From positions 13,502-77,501 of the forward strand of contig JAWLCO010000004.1 of assembly GCA_041687075.1 (NCBI GenBank): a stretch of DNA of 64,000 bases, given 5' to 3'. This DNA is from ZC4RG25 sp041687075 (GTDB taxonomy: Bacteria > Pseudomonadota > Alphaproteobacteria > Rhizobiales > Hyphomicrobiaceae). The notes below the pieces were generated by a model. That model was not told the origin of the DNA. It saw only the letters and a program-made list of their open reading frames with translations, and ran no database searches. Shown in pieces: positions 24,211-33,296 of this stretch. Made by a program: the position numbers and the translations under genes. Each line of letters begins with the position of its first letter. Within the stretch, counting starts at the first letter, position 1.

Positions 24211-24250
24211 TCACGATCACGACTCCTCACGACCTCACGATCTCACGACG
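24211..24250 (-). repeat. Right arm of 8-bp-period array (hemB-bpt gap)
   Basis: Five units: TCACGATC, ACGACTCC, TCACGACC, TCACGATC and TCACGACG. They are reverse complements of the left-arm unit. Together with 23984-24020 they bracket the palindromic pair as terminal inverted arms. From here to the bpt start nothing else was recognised. Confidence 0.75.
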
Positions 24251-24359
24251 CCCAAGTGTCACGGCGCTTGATTACGCGCGTGCGGCTCACTTAGTTTCGA
24301 TGGACGCGAAGGCTTGCAAATGCCTGTGCGTCCGCCCCCGTCGCCGGAACGCCACCCGA

Positions 24360-25100
24360 ATGACCGAACAGCAGAAGAATTTTCCCGAGTTCTACGTCAC
24401 GGCTCCGCAGCCGTGCCCGTACCTGCCGGGCAGACTCGAGCGGAAGCTGTTCACGCATCTCACCCACGACAAGCCACCCGCCCTCGTCGACAACCTGCTC
24501 AAGGGTGGCTTCCGGCGCAGTCAGAACATCGCCTATATGCCCTACTGCGAGGGCTGCCAGTCATGCGTGTCTGTGCGCGTGGCGGTGGATGAATTCAAGC
24601 TCAACCGCAGTTTCCGGCGCATCCTGGACGCCAACAGGGACCTGGTGATCCGGCACATCCCGCCGCGGCCCACGGCCGAGCAGTACGCCCTCTTCAGGGA
24701 CTATATCGACGTGCGCCATGCGGATGGCGGCATGGCCGACATGACGGTCCTCGACTACGCCATGATGGTCGAGGACAGCATCGTGGACACCTTCTTGACC
24801 GAATACCGCGTGCGAACCGATGCGGGGCTCGAATCCGCGACGGCCGGACCCCTGGCCGGTATCTCGCTCTGCGACCGTCTCTCGGACGGCATCTCGATGG
24901 TCTACAGCTTCTACGATACCGGGGTGCCGCGTCGCAGCCTCGGCACCTACATGATTCTGGAGCACATCGAGTACACGCGCCGTCTTGGCCTGCCCTATCT
25001 CTATCTGGGTTACTGGATCGAGGGCTCCCGCAAGATGAGCTACAAGACCCGCTTCCAGCCGCAGGAGCGCCTGACCGGCAACGGCTGGGTACGAGAGTAG
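24360..25100 (+). CDS. bpt: Aspartate/glutamate leucyltransferase (Bpt)
   Basis: Bpt adds leucine from Leu-tRNA to proteins with N-terminal Asp or Glu, marking them for ClpS-ClpAP degradation. The 246-residue protein has the N-terminal cysteine region YCEGCQSC, then SVRVAVDEFKLNRSFRR, the GNAT-like core SFYDTGVPRRSLGTYMILEHI, and YLYLGYWIEGSRKMSYKTRF. The start MTEQQKNFPEFY matches homologues; an in-frame ATG 60 bp upstream adds an Arg-rich extension. The related arginyl-transferase Ate is the main alternative, but Bpt-type is usual in alphaproteobacteria. Confidence 0.93.
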   Translation: MTEQQKNFPEFYVTAPQPCPYLPGRLERKLFTHLTHDKPPALVDNLLKGGFRRSQNIAYMPYCEGCQSCVSVRVAVDEFKLNRSFRRILDANRDLVIRHIPPRPTAEQYALFRDYIDVRHADGGMADMTVLDYAMMVEDSIVDTFLTEYRVRTDAGLESATAGPLAGISLCDRLSDGISMVYSFYDTGVPRRSLGTYMILEHIEYTRRLGLPYLYLGYWIEGSRKMSYKTRFQPQERLTGNGWVRE

Positions 25101-25159
25101 CTGGATCCTGCTGCCAGCAGCGCAGCGAGCCGGTCGGTCGTGGCGGCACGCCACTGATG

Positions 25160-26728
25160 TCACATCACCGCCTCGATCAGGAACGGTCCGGGTGTGTTGA
25201 GGCCCTTCTCCAGACCGCGGTTCACCTCTTCCATCGTTTCCGCTCGGATTCCCGGCACGCCCATGCCCCGGGCGAGGGAGACCCAGTCGATGTCGGGGCG
25301 GCCGAGGTCGAGCATGTCGAGGGCCTTGCGGCCGACGTTCGCGGCGCCGACGTTGGCGAGCTCGTGGCGCAGGATGGCGTAGGCGCGGTTGGCGAACACG
25401 ATGGTGGTGATGTCGAGCTGCTCGCGCGCCTGGGTCCAGAGCGCCTGCACGGTGTACATGAACGAGCCGTCCGCCTGCAGCGCGATCACCTTGCGATCGG
25501 GGCAGGCCACGGCTGCACCGACGGCCATCGGCGGCCCGATGCCGATCGAGCCGCCCATGTTGCGCAGCCAGTCGTGCGGATGGGCCGTCCGGGTCGGCGC
25601 AAAGAAGTTGCGGCTCGCCGTGATGCCCTCATCGACGACAATGGCATTTTCCGGCATGAGGGCGGCCAGAGTCTGCCCGATGGCTGCGGCCGTGATGGCG
25701 CCCGTTGCGGGACTGGGCAGCTCAAGGCGCGATACATCGGCCTCGGATGCGTTCGCGTCGAGCTCATCCGCGAGCCATTCGAGCGCGTGGATGATCTCGT
25801 CTTCCGGGCGTGCGAGGACGTGGAACTGCGTGTCGGGCTGGGCGAGCAGGCTCGGCTTGCCGGGATAGGCGAAGAACGCCACCGGGGTCTTCGCACCGAC
25901 GAGGACGATGCGCTTGAAGCCGCGCAGGCTTTCGACGGCCAGATCGACCGGATAGGGAACGGTGTCGACGGAGACGCGGCCGGCACCGCGCTCCACACGT
26001 GCGTTGAACGTCTCGGCCGAAAGGCGGGCACCTGTCTTGCGCGCGATTTTGCTTGCCAGCTCCAACCCGTGCTGGCGCAGCGCCAGGCCTCCCAGCAGAA
26101 TGAGGGTCGGCTCGCCTGAGCGCAGCGCAGCAGCGGCTTCGGCGACTGCCTGCCCTTCGACGCGGCGCCGTGCCGGAACGGGCGGGAGCTGAGCGACTCC
26201 ACTTCCGATATCCCAGGCGGTATCGCTGGGAAGGATCAGCGTCGCCACACCACCCGGTGGCGTACGGGCTGCTGCAATGGCGGCGGCGCCATCTGTGGCG
26301 ACGGATTGCGCATTGGGTGACGTGCGGACCCAGGCGGAAAAGGGCCGCGCAGTCGTCTCGATGTCGGAGGTCAGCGGGGCGTCATAGGCCCGATGCCATG
26401 TCGCGTGATCGCCGACGATGTTGACGACCGGGGTCGACGCCTTCATGGCGTTGTGCAGGTTGGACAGGCCGTTGGCGAGTCCCGGACCAAGGTGCAGCAG
26501 GGTGGCCGCGGGCTTCTCCGCCATGCGGGCGTAGCCGTCGGCCGCGCCCGTCGCCACGCCCTCGAACAGCGCCAGCACGCAGCGCATGCCTTCGACGCGA
26601 TCGAGCGCCGCGACGAAGTGCATTTCGGACGTGCCCGGATTGGCGAAACAGACGTTCACGCCACCGGCCACGAGCGTGCGCACCAGGCACTCTGCACCAT
26701 TCATAGGAGCCTGCGCGCCATCCTCCAT
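25160..26728 (-). CDS. Acetolactate synthase-like thiamine diphosphate enzyme
   Basis: The 522-residue protein shows the three-domain ThDP decarboxylase layout: N-terminal pyrimidine-binding domain with the catalytic glutamate in LALFEGVATGAADGYARM, a central domain, and a C-terminal pyrophosphate domain with ALQADGSFMYTVQALWTQARE. The pyrophosphate motif begins ADG rather than the usual GDG. No regulatory subunit gene is nearby, so it is probably not the branched-chain biosynthetic enzyme; benzoylformate-decarboxylase or sulfoacetaldehyde-type relatives are possible. The ATG follows GAGGGA at ideal spacing. An SDR gene is divergent from it. Confidence 0.83.
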   Translation of the reverse strand: MEDGAQAPMNGAECLVRTLVAGGVNVCFANPGTSEMHFVAALDRVEGMRCVLALFEGVATGAADGYARMAEKPAATLLHLGPGLANGLSNLHNAMKASTPVVNIVGDHATWHRAYDAPLTSDIETTARPFSAWVRTSPNAQSVATDGAAAIAAARTPPGGVATLILPSDTAWDIGSGVAQLPPVPARRRVEGQAVAEAAAALRSGEPTLILLGGLALRQHGLELASKIARKTGARLSAETFNARVERGAGRVSVDTVPYPVDLAVESLRGFKRIVLVGAKTPVAFFAYPGKPSLLAQPDTQFHVLARPEDEIIHALEWLADELDANASEADVSRLELPSPATGAITAAAIGQTLAALMPENAIVVDEGITASRNFFAPTRTAHPHDWLRNMGGSIGIGPPMAVGAAVACPDRKVIALQADGSFMYTVQALWTQAREQLDITTIVFANRAYAILRHELANVGAANVGRKALDMLDLGRPDIDWVSLARGMGVPGIRAETMEEVNRGLEKGLNTPGPFLIEAVM

Positions 26729-26834
26729 GATGTTTCCCTCTACCGTTCTCGGAATGACCAATGCCGGCCGGTTACCAGGCTCAAAAAGTATGGCTACTGT
26801 CGAATCCTGCGGAGGAACCCGAAGGAGAACGACA

Positions 26835-27608
26835 ATGAGCGAGACAACCGTACCGGAGGACCGCGTTGCAGTCATCACGGGAGGTGCGTCCGGTATAGGC
26901 TACGCGGCCGCTGAGCAACTGCACGCAGCGGGCTGGAAGGTGGCCATCCTGGACATCGGCGACGCCGGACTGGAGATCGCACGACAGGGTCTCGGCAGCA
27001 AACCCGGCGTGCGCGTCACCAGGCTCGACGTGACCGACGAGCCTGCCGTCGAGCGCGAGATGGCCGCCATCGAAGAAGCGCTCGGGCCGATTGCCGGCGT
27101 CGTCAATTCTGCCGGGATCGCTGCGGACAGGCACGTGTTCGACACGCCCGTCGACCTCTTCCGCCGCATACTGGACATCAACGTCGTCGGCTCGTTCATC
27201 GTTGCCCGTGCGGCGGCGCGGCACATGCAGAAGCGCGGGCGCGGCGCGATCGTGAACCTCGCGTCGGTCGCAGGCGTCAGGGGCTCGAAGGGGCGGTCGG
27301 CTTACGGCTCGTCCAAGGGCGCGGTCATCGTGCTGACGCAGGTGATGGCGAACGACCTCGCCCCCTATGGCATTCGCGTCAACGCCGTGGCGCCGGGGCC
27401 GATCGATACGCCGCTCGTCGAGGCCCTGCACACGGCCGAGGACCGGGAGACGTGGACCCGGCTCATCCCGATGCGCCGCTACGGCCGGCCCGAGGAGATC
27501 GCGCCGATGATCTGCTTCCTGCTCGACGAGCGCCAGGCAAGCTACCTGACGGGCGAGATCATCGCTGTAGACGGCGGTTTCCGCGGCGCCGGTATAATAG
27601 CGGGCTGA
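26835..27608 (+). CDS. SDR family NAD(P)-dependent oxidoreductase
   Basis: The 257-residue classical short-chain dehydrogenase has TGGASGIG (cofactor loop), NSAGIA, catalytic serine in VNLASVAG and the YxxxK pair in SAYGSSKGA. LDI after the second strand (AILDIGD) suggests NAD preference. The C-terminus EIIAVDGGFRGAG is typical. A strong AAGGAGA site precedes the ATG. It is divergent from the ThDP enzyme and convergent, with a 3-bp gap, to a second SDR gene. Substrate is unknown. Confidence 0.9.
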   Translation: MSETTVPEDRVAVITGGASGIGYAAAEQLHAAGWKVAILDIGDAGLEIARQGLGSKPGVRVTRLDVTDEPAVEREMAAIEEALGPIAGVVNSAGIAADRHVFDTPVDLFRRILDINVVGSFIVARAAARHMQKRGRGAIVNLASVAGVRGSKGRSAYGSSKGAVIVLTQVMANDLAPYGIRVNAVAPGPIDTPLVEALHTAEDRETWTRLIPMRRYGRPEEIAPMICFLLDERQASYLTGEIIAVDGGFRGAGIIAG

Positions 27609-27611
27609 GGA

Positions 27612-28355
27612 TCACACGTAGATCATCTTGCGCGTCATCCCGCCGTCGATGATCAGCTCGGCGCCGGTGATGAAGCCGGCGCTGCCGGACAGCAGGTAGG
27701 AAACGGCGGCCGCGATGTCGTCCGTCTGCCCGACGCGGCCGACGGGATGCTGCGCGTGATCCGCGGGCGTAAGCGGGCCGGACTTGCCGGTGTCGATCCA
27801 GCCGGGCGAGATGCAGTTGACGCGAACCGGCGCCATAGTCATCGCCAGCGCATGGGTCAGGGCGACGAGCCCGCCCTTGCTCGCCGAGTAGGGCAGCGTG
27901 TCGGGCTCGGACATGTGGGCGCGCGTCGATGAGATCAGCACCATGGCACCCCTGGCGTCCCGCAGGACGCCCTCAGCCGCCCGGGCGAGCAGGAACGCGG
28001 CCGTCAGGTTGACTGCGAGCACACGGTTCCAGGTCTCGAGCGTGAGTTCCGAGAGCGGCCCGCGCGGGTTGATGCCGGCGTTCGAGACGATCGCGTCGAT
28101 ACGCCCGAACTTGGCGAGGCTCTCGCCGACGAGGCGCTGAACATCGGCTTCCACGCCAACATCGCAGATAGCAGGATGGCCGTTGGTCGGTTTCGCAACG
28201 TTCTCGAGCGCCGTCCCGTCGACGTCGGCCAGCACGACCTTCCAACCGTCGCGAGACAGGCGCACCGCCGTCGCTGCGCCGATGCCGTGCCCGGCTCCCG
28301 TTATGATGACCACCTTTTCTTCCGTACCCGCCATCATCTGCTCCGGACCGATCAC
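27612..28355 (-). CDS. SDR family NAD(P)-dependent oxidoreductase
   Basis: The 247-residue protein has TGAGHGIG (cofactor), LADVDG, SNAGIN, catalytic serine in VLISSTRAH and LPYSASKGG with the catalytic tyrosine and lysine. The C-terminus ELIIDGGMTRKMIYV fits the family. An in-frame ATG six codons in (MMAGTEEKVV) could be the true start. It ends 3 bp from the convergent SDR gene, but the two are not close copies. Substrate is unknown. Confidence 0.9.
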   Translation of the reverse strand: MIGPEQMMAGTEEKVVIITGAGHGIGAATAVRLSRDGWKVVLADVDGTALENVAKPTNGHPAICDVGVEADVQRLVGESLAKFGRIDAIVSNAGINPRGPLSELTLETWNRVLAVNLTAAFLLARAAEGVLRDARGAMVLISSTRAHMSEPDTLPYSASKGGLVALTHALAMTMAPVRVNCISPGWIDTGKSGPLTPADHAQHPVGRVGQTDDIAAAVSYLLSGSAGFITGAELIIDGGMTRKMIYV

Positions 28356-28611
28356 GCCTGCACCGAATTCAGAAGGAGAACACCCGCGTCCGGCCGGAGT
28401 TTCTCGTTACGTCAACCACAGTACTGGCCTGCTCGCTGGCAGCTCTCTCTGCCAGCACCTATGTCTTTTAGCGGAAGCATTGATCTTCCGCATGGCTCGA
28501 AAGGCGCAACCGCTCGAGAGTGGAGCTTCGGTGCGGAACTGCGGCACGGGGCCGGCGTTCAGAGTCGCAGCCAAGCAGGCGGGCAGCACCGGTACAATCA
28601 GGGTAGGTGCG

Positions 28612-29199
28612 ATGAGAAGCAACAAGAGCGAAGACTACCTCGAACTGTCATTCCACGGCATGGAGCCGTCGGAGACGATCAAGACCAAGGTCCGCGAGCA
28701 CGTCGACAAGCTTCAGCAGCGTTATAGCGATGTCACCACGTGGCACGTCCACGTAAACGGACCGCTCGGCGGTTCAGGCCAATTCAAGGTCACGATCGAG
28801 GCGCGGGTGCCTGGTGCTGAGCTTGCGGTCGGACGAAAGCCGGGTGACATCAACGCTCATACCGACGCCCTCGTGGCCGTGCGCGACAGTTTCGCCGCCA
28901 TCGAACGCCAGCTCAAGAAGCGCCGCCGCCAGCAGCATGGTGAGGTGAAGGTCCACGATGGCAAGCCGCAGGGTCAGATCGCCAGCATCTTTCACGAGCA
29001 GGGCTACGGCTTCGTTGCGGTCAACGACGGCCGTGACGTCTACTTCCACAAGAATGCCGTGCTCGAGCCGGTGTTCGAAGAGCTTGGCGTCGGCGATCCG
29101 GTCGAGCTGACCATTGCACCGGACGAGAGCCCACGCGGTCCCCAAGCCACCAGCCTGCGCCGGATCGGGCGGTTGCGATACGATCCGCAGTCGACCTGA
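28612..29199 (+). CDS. HPF/RaiA-type ribosome-associated factor fused to a cold-shock domain
   Basis: Residues 1-105 follow the ribosome hibernation factor fold: LELSFHGMEPSETIKTKV, HVDKLQQRYSDVT, then KVTIEARVPGAEL and AVRDSFAAIERQLKKRRR. Residues about 118-185 form a cold-shock domain with GQIASIFHEQGYGFV (RNP1-like) and DVYFHKNAVL (RNP2-like). Instead of the long-HPF dimerisation domain, the C-terminus binds RNA. A role in stress-time ribosome binding is inferred. The start is the ATG of MRSNKSED; long in-frame upstream sequence overlaps the divergent SDR gene and is a shadow. Confidence 0.87.
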   Translation: MRSNKSEDYLELSFHGMEPSETIKTKVREHVDKLQQRYSDVTTWHVHVNGPLGGSGQFKVTIEARVPGAELAVGRKPGDINAHTDALVAVRDSFAAIERQLKKRRRQQHGEVKVHDGKPQGQIASIFHEQGYGFVAVNDGRDVYFHKNAVLEPVFEELGVGDPVELTIAPDESPRGPQATSLRRIGRLRYDPQST

Positions 29200-29307
29200 C
29201 ATTCGGTTGTGTTCCTGGGCACCGAGTAGCGGCCGCTGCCTCCGGACGGCGGCCGTCGCTATGATCGGGCCAGGTAAATTCGGCAATAAATTCAGTGCGT
29301 GGCGCCG

Positions 29308-30231
29308 CTAGAACGTCAGCGCGCCTTTCGCTTTCGCCTCGCCTTCGGGCTCGACGTGGATCAGCACTTCTGCGCCTTCGATTTCGTCGGAAAGAGCATT
29401 CTCCAGGCGGTCGCAGATTTCATGTGCTTCGCTGACCGGCATCGTGCCGGGCACGACGAGGTGGAACTCGATGAACGTGGCACGGCCGGCCATTCGGGTG
29501 CGCAGGTCATGGATCTGCAAGGCGCCATCGCCATTGACGGAGATCACCTCGCGGATCCGGGCCAGCATCTCGCCGGCGACGGCCGCATCCATCAGGCCGC
29601 TCATGGATTGCGAGATTATTCGCCAGCCAACCCAGAGGATGTGTAAGGCAACTGCGGCAGCCAGCAGCGGGTCGAGCAGGAGCCATCCGGTCCCCAAGGC
29701 CAGAACCAGGCCGACGATCACCCCCGCGGAGGTCCCGACGTCTGCCAGCAGATGCCATCCGTCGGCGACGATCGCTGGCGAGCGCAGTGCGCGGCCGCGG
29801 CGGATGAGATGCCAGGCCCATGCTGCGTTGAAGGCTCCAGCAACGGCGTTGACTGCCAGGCCTTCTGCCGGCGCTGTCAGGGCGCGCGGGTTCAGCCAAG
29901 CGTCATAAGCCTGATACAGGATGAGCAGCGCCGCGAGCAGGATCAACGCCCCTTCGAGCCCCGCGGCGAAATACTCCGCCTTGTGGTGCCCGAACTGGTG
30001 GCCGCGATCTGCCGGGCGCTCGGCGACCCGGACGGCAACCAGCGCCGCGACCGCCGTCACCACGTTGACGATGCTTTCGAGCGCATCGGAGTAGAGCGCG
30101 ACGCTGCCAGTCAGCAGATAAGCGACGTACTTCAGCCCCATCACAGCGAAGGCGACCGCGATGCTTGCCGAAGCGAGCCTGCTGAGGCTGCCTGCCTGCC
30201 GCTCTTGCGCTGGTAGACTGACTGGCGTCAC
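29308..30231 (-). CDS. Cation diffusion facilitator (CDF) family transporter
   Basis: This 307-residue inner-membrane protein has six predicted transmembrane segments and exports divalent metal in exchange for protons. Metal-site residues appear in YSDALESIVN (second helix) and DGWHLLADVGTS (fifth helix). The loop RGHQFGHHKAEYF is typical. A cytoplasmic ferredoxin-like domain follows (about 210-300, with IHDLRTRMAG and FIEFHLVVPGTM). It starts at GTG with AGGA four bases upstream. The metal (Zn, Co, Fe or Mn) cannot be read from sequence. Confidence 0.92.
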   Translation of the reverse strand: MTPVSLPAQERQAGSLSRLASASIAVAFAVMGLKYVAYLLTGSVALYSDALESIVNVVTAVAALVAVRVAERPADRGHQFGHHKAEYFAAGLEGALILLAALLILYQAYDAWLNPRALTAPAEGLAVNAVAGAFNAAWAWHLIRRGRALRSPAIVADGWHLLADVGTSAGVIVGLVLALGTGWLLLDPLLAAAVALHILWVGWRIISQSMSGLMDAAVAGEMLARIREVISVNGDGALQIHDLRTRMAGRATFIEFHLVVPGTMPVSEAHEICDRLENALSDEIEGAEVLIHVEPEGEAKAKGALTF

Positions 30232-30446
30232 AGTCCTGAAATCCCTGCGAAGGAAGGGCTCTTTATTGATTGATCGCCCGTTCGATCAACGCGGCGAATT
30301 CCCGCTGCAAAGGCACGAGGCCGGTGAATTCTCCACAGCCGGTGCCCTGGCAGACATTCCCCGGCCCTTTAGAATCAGTGCTTACCTGCCATGCTCTGGC
30401 CGTCTTGCAACCGGCGGACCGGTCAGCCGCTGTTGGGGGGTGAGGC

Positions 30447-31277
30447 ATGGCGAATTTCACGACGCACATTGCGGTCGGGACCGTGGTCAGCGGCGGACTG
30501 GCGACGCTGACCCTTGCGGCCGACGTCATCGCCCCGGAGAATCTCATCGCGGTGACGCTCGCCGGGGTGCTGGGCAGCGTGCTGCCGGATATCGATCTCA
30601 AGGATTCGAGGCCGAGCCGGGCCCTTTTCTCGGGCTTGGCTATTTTTTTGTCATTCTGCGTGCTGTTTGCTGTCGCCTACAGGTATTCCATCGCCGAGAT
30701 GTGGCTGTTGTGGCTCGGCTCGTTCGTGCTGTTCCGATATGGTGGAGAGGCTGTTTTCCACAGGTTCTCCTATCATCGCGGAATCTGGCACTCGATCCTG
30801 GCGGGGCTGCTGTTCTGGTTCCTGACGGCGATTGTTTTCAAGGAGGTGCTCGGCCGCCATGAAGGAGTTGCGTGGCTTGCCGGCGGCTTTCTGTTCGTCG
30901 GCTATATCACCCATCTCGTTCTGGACGAGATTTTCAGTGTCGACGTGCTCGATACGCGGTTAAAGGCATCGTTCGGCTCGGCGCTCAAGCTTTATGACGG
31001 CCGAAAGCCGGGAGACACGGCCATCGTCGCCATTATCGCCGCCGCGCTCTTCACTATGACGCCGTCTGCCAAGCCCTTCGTCGACGGGATTGCCTCGCGC
31101 GAGCTTTGGGCCGGTTTGCAGCAAAAGCTGCTTCCGCAGAACAAGTGGTTCGGGCTGGTCGGTTCGCTTGATGAATTGGCTCATCAGCCGCAGGCCGGAT
31201 CGGAAATCGCCACCGGATCAATCGATGGAGACGCCGCTACGGATAACGAGGCTCTGTCCGGCCAGCAGCCTGAGTAG
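30447..31277 (+). CDS. DUF457 family membrane metal-dependent hydrolase-like protein
   Basis: The 276-residue protein is multi-pass (about five hydrophobic segments). It has the DUF457/YdjM-type metal motif set: TTHIAVG at the N-terminus, LPDIDLKDSRP, HRGIWHS and THLVLDEI. YdjM of E. coli is an SOS-induced inner membrane protein of unclear function. The C-terminal 50 residues are hydrophilic and acidic. Its last 41 bp overlap the end of the convergent gene on the other strand. Confidence 0.85.
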   Translation: MANFTTHIAVGTVVSGGLATLTLAADVIAPENLIAVTLAGVLGSVLPDIDLKDSRPSRALFSGLAIFLSFCVLFAVAYRYSIAEMWLLWLGSFVLFRYGGEAVFHRFSYHRGIWHSILAGLLFWFLTAIVFKEVLGRHEGVAWLAGGFLFVGYITHLVLDEIFSVDVLDTRLKASFGSALKLYDGRKPGDTAIVAIIAAALFTMTPSAKPFVDGIASRELWAGLQQKLLPQNKWFGLVGSLDELAHQPQAGSEIATGSIDGDAATDNEALSGQQPE

Positions 31278-31842
31278 AGTGGCTCAATTCCGGCTGCGTT
31301 TCGCCTTTTCCTAGATGAGTACTGACGAGCCTGGCAGCGCCCCGGGCCGCCTCGACTCCTCGGGGAAAACCGCTGCGGTCATGATAGTCGCGCGACATTC
31401 CGTTGCTCTGCTTGTGCTGCTGGCGGACAGCCTGTGCGGTGAGCGCATCGAGCAGCATTGCGCCGGCCACCATTGCCATTGCCATCCCGGCATTTCCCCG
31501 TTGCGGATTGTCCTCGCCCATTGCCGGTACGAGCGCGGCGAGGTCCACGGCATCGCCGGCCACCCGGCTCCAGAGACCCATCTCCTTGTCGACTGAGAGG
31601 CACAGAACGCCCGCACCGATCTCCCGCACCCCGCATGCCCTCACGAAACTCTCCGACCCTTCCAGGCCCAATGCGCGGGTGATGCGCCCAGGGGCTACGA
31701 TCTCCGCAAGTCCGAGCCCGATGCTGAACCAGCCGAGCATGCGGGCAAGCTGATCCGCCGTGCTCAGGGAACTTGGGCCGGTCTCGATGACGCGCGGCTC
31801 GCCCTCGTAGCGCACGAGGTCGGAAACATGGGTCATGGCCAT
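31237..31842 (-). CDS. Membrane protein related to the N-terminal region of SRPBCC cyclase/dehydrases
   Basis: The 201-residue protein has LARMLGWFSIGLGLAEIVAPGRITRALG, then VRACGVREIGAG and LWSRVAGDAVDLAALVPA. This segment also occurs in front of polyketide-cyclase-like domains in alphaproteobacteria, but no such domain follows here. There are about three or four hydrophobic helices; the last 50 residues are polar and overlap the convergent gene. It follows the zinc alcohol dehydrogenase by 17 bp, so they form an operon. Function is unknown. Confidence 0.7.
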   Translation of the reverse strand: MAMTHVSDLVRYEGEPRVIETGPSSLSTADQLARMLGWFSIGLGLAEIVAPGRITRALGLEGSESFVRACGVREIGAGVLCLSVDKEMGLWSRVAGDAVDLAALVPAMGEDNPQRGNAGMAMAMVAGAMLLDALTAQAVRQQHKQSNGMSRDYHDRSGFPRGVEAARGAARLVSTHLGKGETQPELSHSTQAAGRTEPRYP

Positions 31843-31859
31843 GAGGAGCCTCTTTTCGT

Positions 31860-33035
31860 TCAGGGCTTGAGCACGACTTTGATGCAGCTGTCCTGCTTGT
31901 CTCGGAAAAGATTGTACAGCTCAGGCCCGTCCTCGAGCCCGCCCGTGTGGGTGATGACGAACGAGGGATCGATGTCGCCCTTCTCGATCAGCCGCAGCAG
32001 TTCATCGGTCCAGCGATGCACGTGCGTCTGGCCCATGCGGAAGGTAAGACCCTTGTTCATTGCCATGCCGAGGGGGATCTTGTCCGAAAATCCGCCGTAG
32101 ACGCCGGGAATGGAAATGATGCCGGCGGGCCGGCAGACATAAATCATTTCCCGGAGAGCATGGGGCCGATCGCTTTCCAGCATGACCATCTGCTTGGCGC
32201 GGTCGTAGACGGTGTCCGGCTGCGAAAGGGAAACGTGGCTCTCCAGCCCGACGCAATCGATGCACTTTTCTGGCCCTTTGCCGCCGGTGAGCTCGTTGAG
32301 GCGCTCGACCACGCTGTCCTTCTCGAAATTGATCGGAATCGCGCCGCCGGCCTCCGCCATGCCGAGCCGATCGGAAAGCCGGTCGATGCCAACCACCTGC
32401 TTCGCGCCGAGCAGGATCGCGCTGCGGATCGCCATCTGACCCACGGGACCGCAGCCCCAGATGGCGACCGTGTCGGTCGGCTCGATGTCGCAATGCACGG
32501 CTGCCTGCCAGCCGGTCGGCAGAATGTCGCTCAGCAACAGCACCTGGTCGTCAGACAGGCTGTCGGGCACTTTGACATGGGTCGTGTCCGCATAGGGCAC
32601 GCGCACGTATTCCGCCTGGCCACCCGGATAGCCGCCGGTCAGGTGCGTATAGCCGAACAGACCCGCGGTCGGATGTCCGAATACCTTTTCGGCCAGATGC
32701 TTGTTCCGGTTCGTCCGTTCGCAGACCGAGAAATTGCCGCGTTTGCACTGATCGCATTCGCCGCAGATGATCGTGAACGGAATGACGACGCGCTCACCCT
32801 TGCGCAGTCTGCCGTCCATCCCCGAGCCAACTTCGACGACCTCGCCCATGGTTTCATGGCCCATGATGTCACCGGGCATCATTGCGGGAATGAAATTGTG
32901 GAAGAGGTGGAGGTCGGAGCCGCAGATCGCGCAACTGGTCACTTTGACGATGGCATCCCGTGGCTCCTGGATCTCGGGGTCCGAGACCGTATCGTACCTG
33001 ATATCCTCCTTGCCGTGCCAAACGAGGGCTTTCAT
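31860..33035 (-). CDS. Zinc-dependent alcohol dehydrogenase family protein
   Basis: The 391-residue MDR enzyme has catalytic zinc ligands C38 (SCAICGSD) and H60-E61 (GHE), and structural zinc cysteines C91, C94, C97 and C105. The Rossmann segment VAIWGCGPVGQMA is followed by GIDRLSDRL. Overall resemblance is to glutathione-independent formaldehyde-dehydrogenase-like proteins that act on small alcohols or aldehydes; the substrate is not certain. It is cotranscribed with the cyclase-like membrane protein downstream. Confidence 0.9.
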   Translation of the reverse strand: MKALVWHGKEDIRYDTVSDPEIQEPRDAIVKVTSCAICGSDLHLFHNFIPAMMPGDIMGHETMGEVVEVGSGMDGRLRKGERVVIPFTIICGECDQCKRGNFSVCERTNRNKHLAEKVFGHPTAGLFGYTHLTGGYPGGQAEYVRVPYADTTHVKVPDSLSDDQVLLLSDILPTGWQAAVHCDIEPTDTVAIWGCGPVGQMAIRSAILLGAKQVVGIDRLSDRLGMAEAGGAIPINFEKDSVVERLNELTGGKGPEKCIDCVGLESHVSLSQPDTVYDRAKQMVMLESDRPHALREMIYVCRPAGIISIPGVYGGFSDKIPLGMAMNKGLTFRMGQTHVHRWTDELLRLIEKGDIDPSFVITHTGGLEDGPELYNLFRDKQDSCIKVVLKP

Positions 33036-33296
33036 CCGTGGCTCCTTGCGGCAGGTGCCGGGCCGCCCATTGTGAAAGGTCCAGCAGGCAAGCGCGTGCG
33101 GCGAGCACCAGGTTCATCTGCATAATGGTCCTTACTCGCGAACCGTTCCCGCTTCGCGCTTGCCGCCGCTGGCCGGAGTCATGGATGCTGCCTCGATACT
33201 GGTGATCTCAGGCTGCCACACGACAGCATTGCTTCGGGTGTAAGATGGGCCATCCTGCTGTGGCTGCAGCAAGCCACTGCCCCGAGGAAAGGCGCC

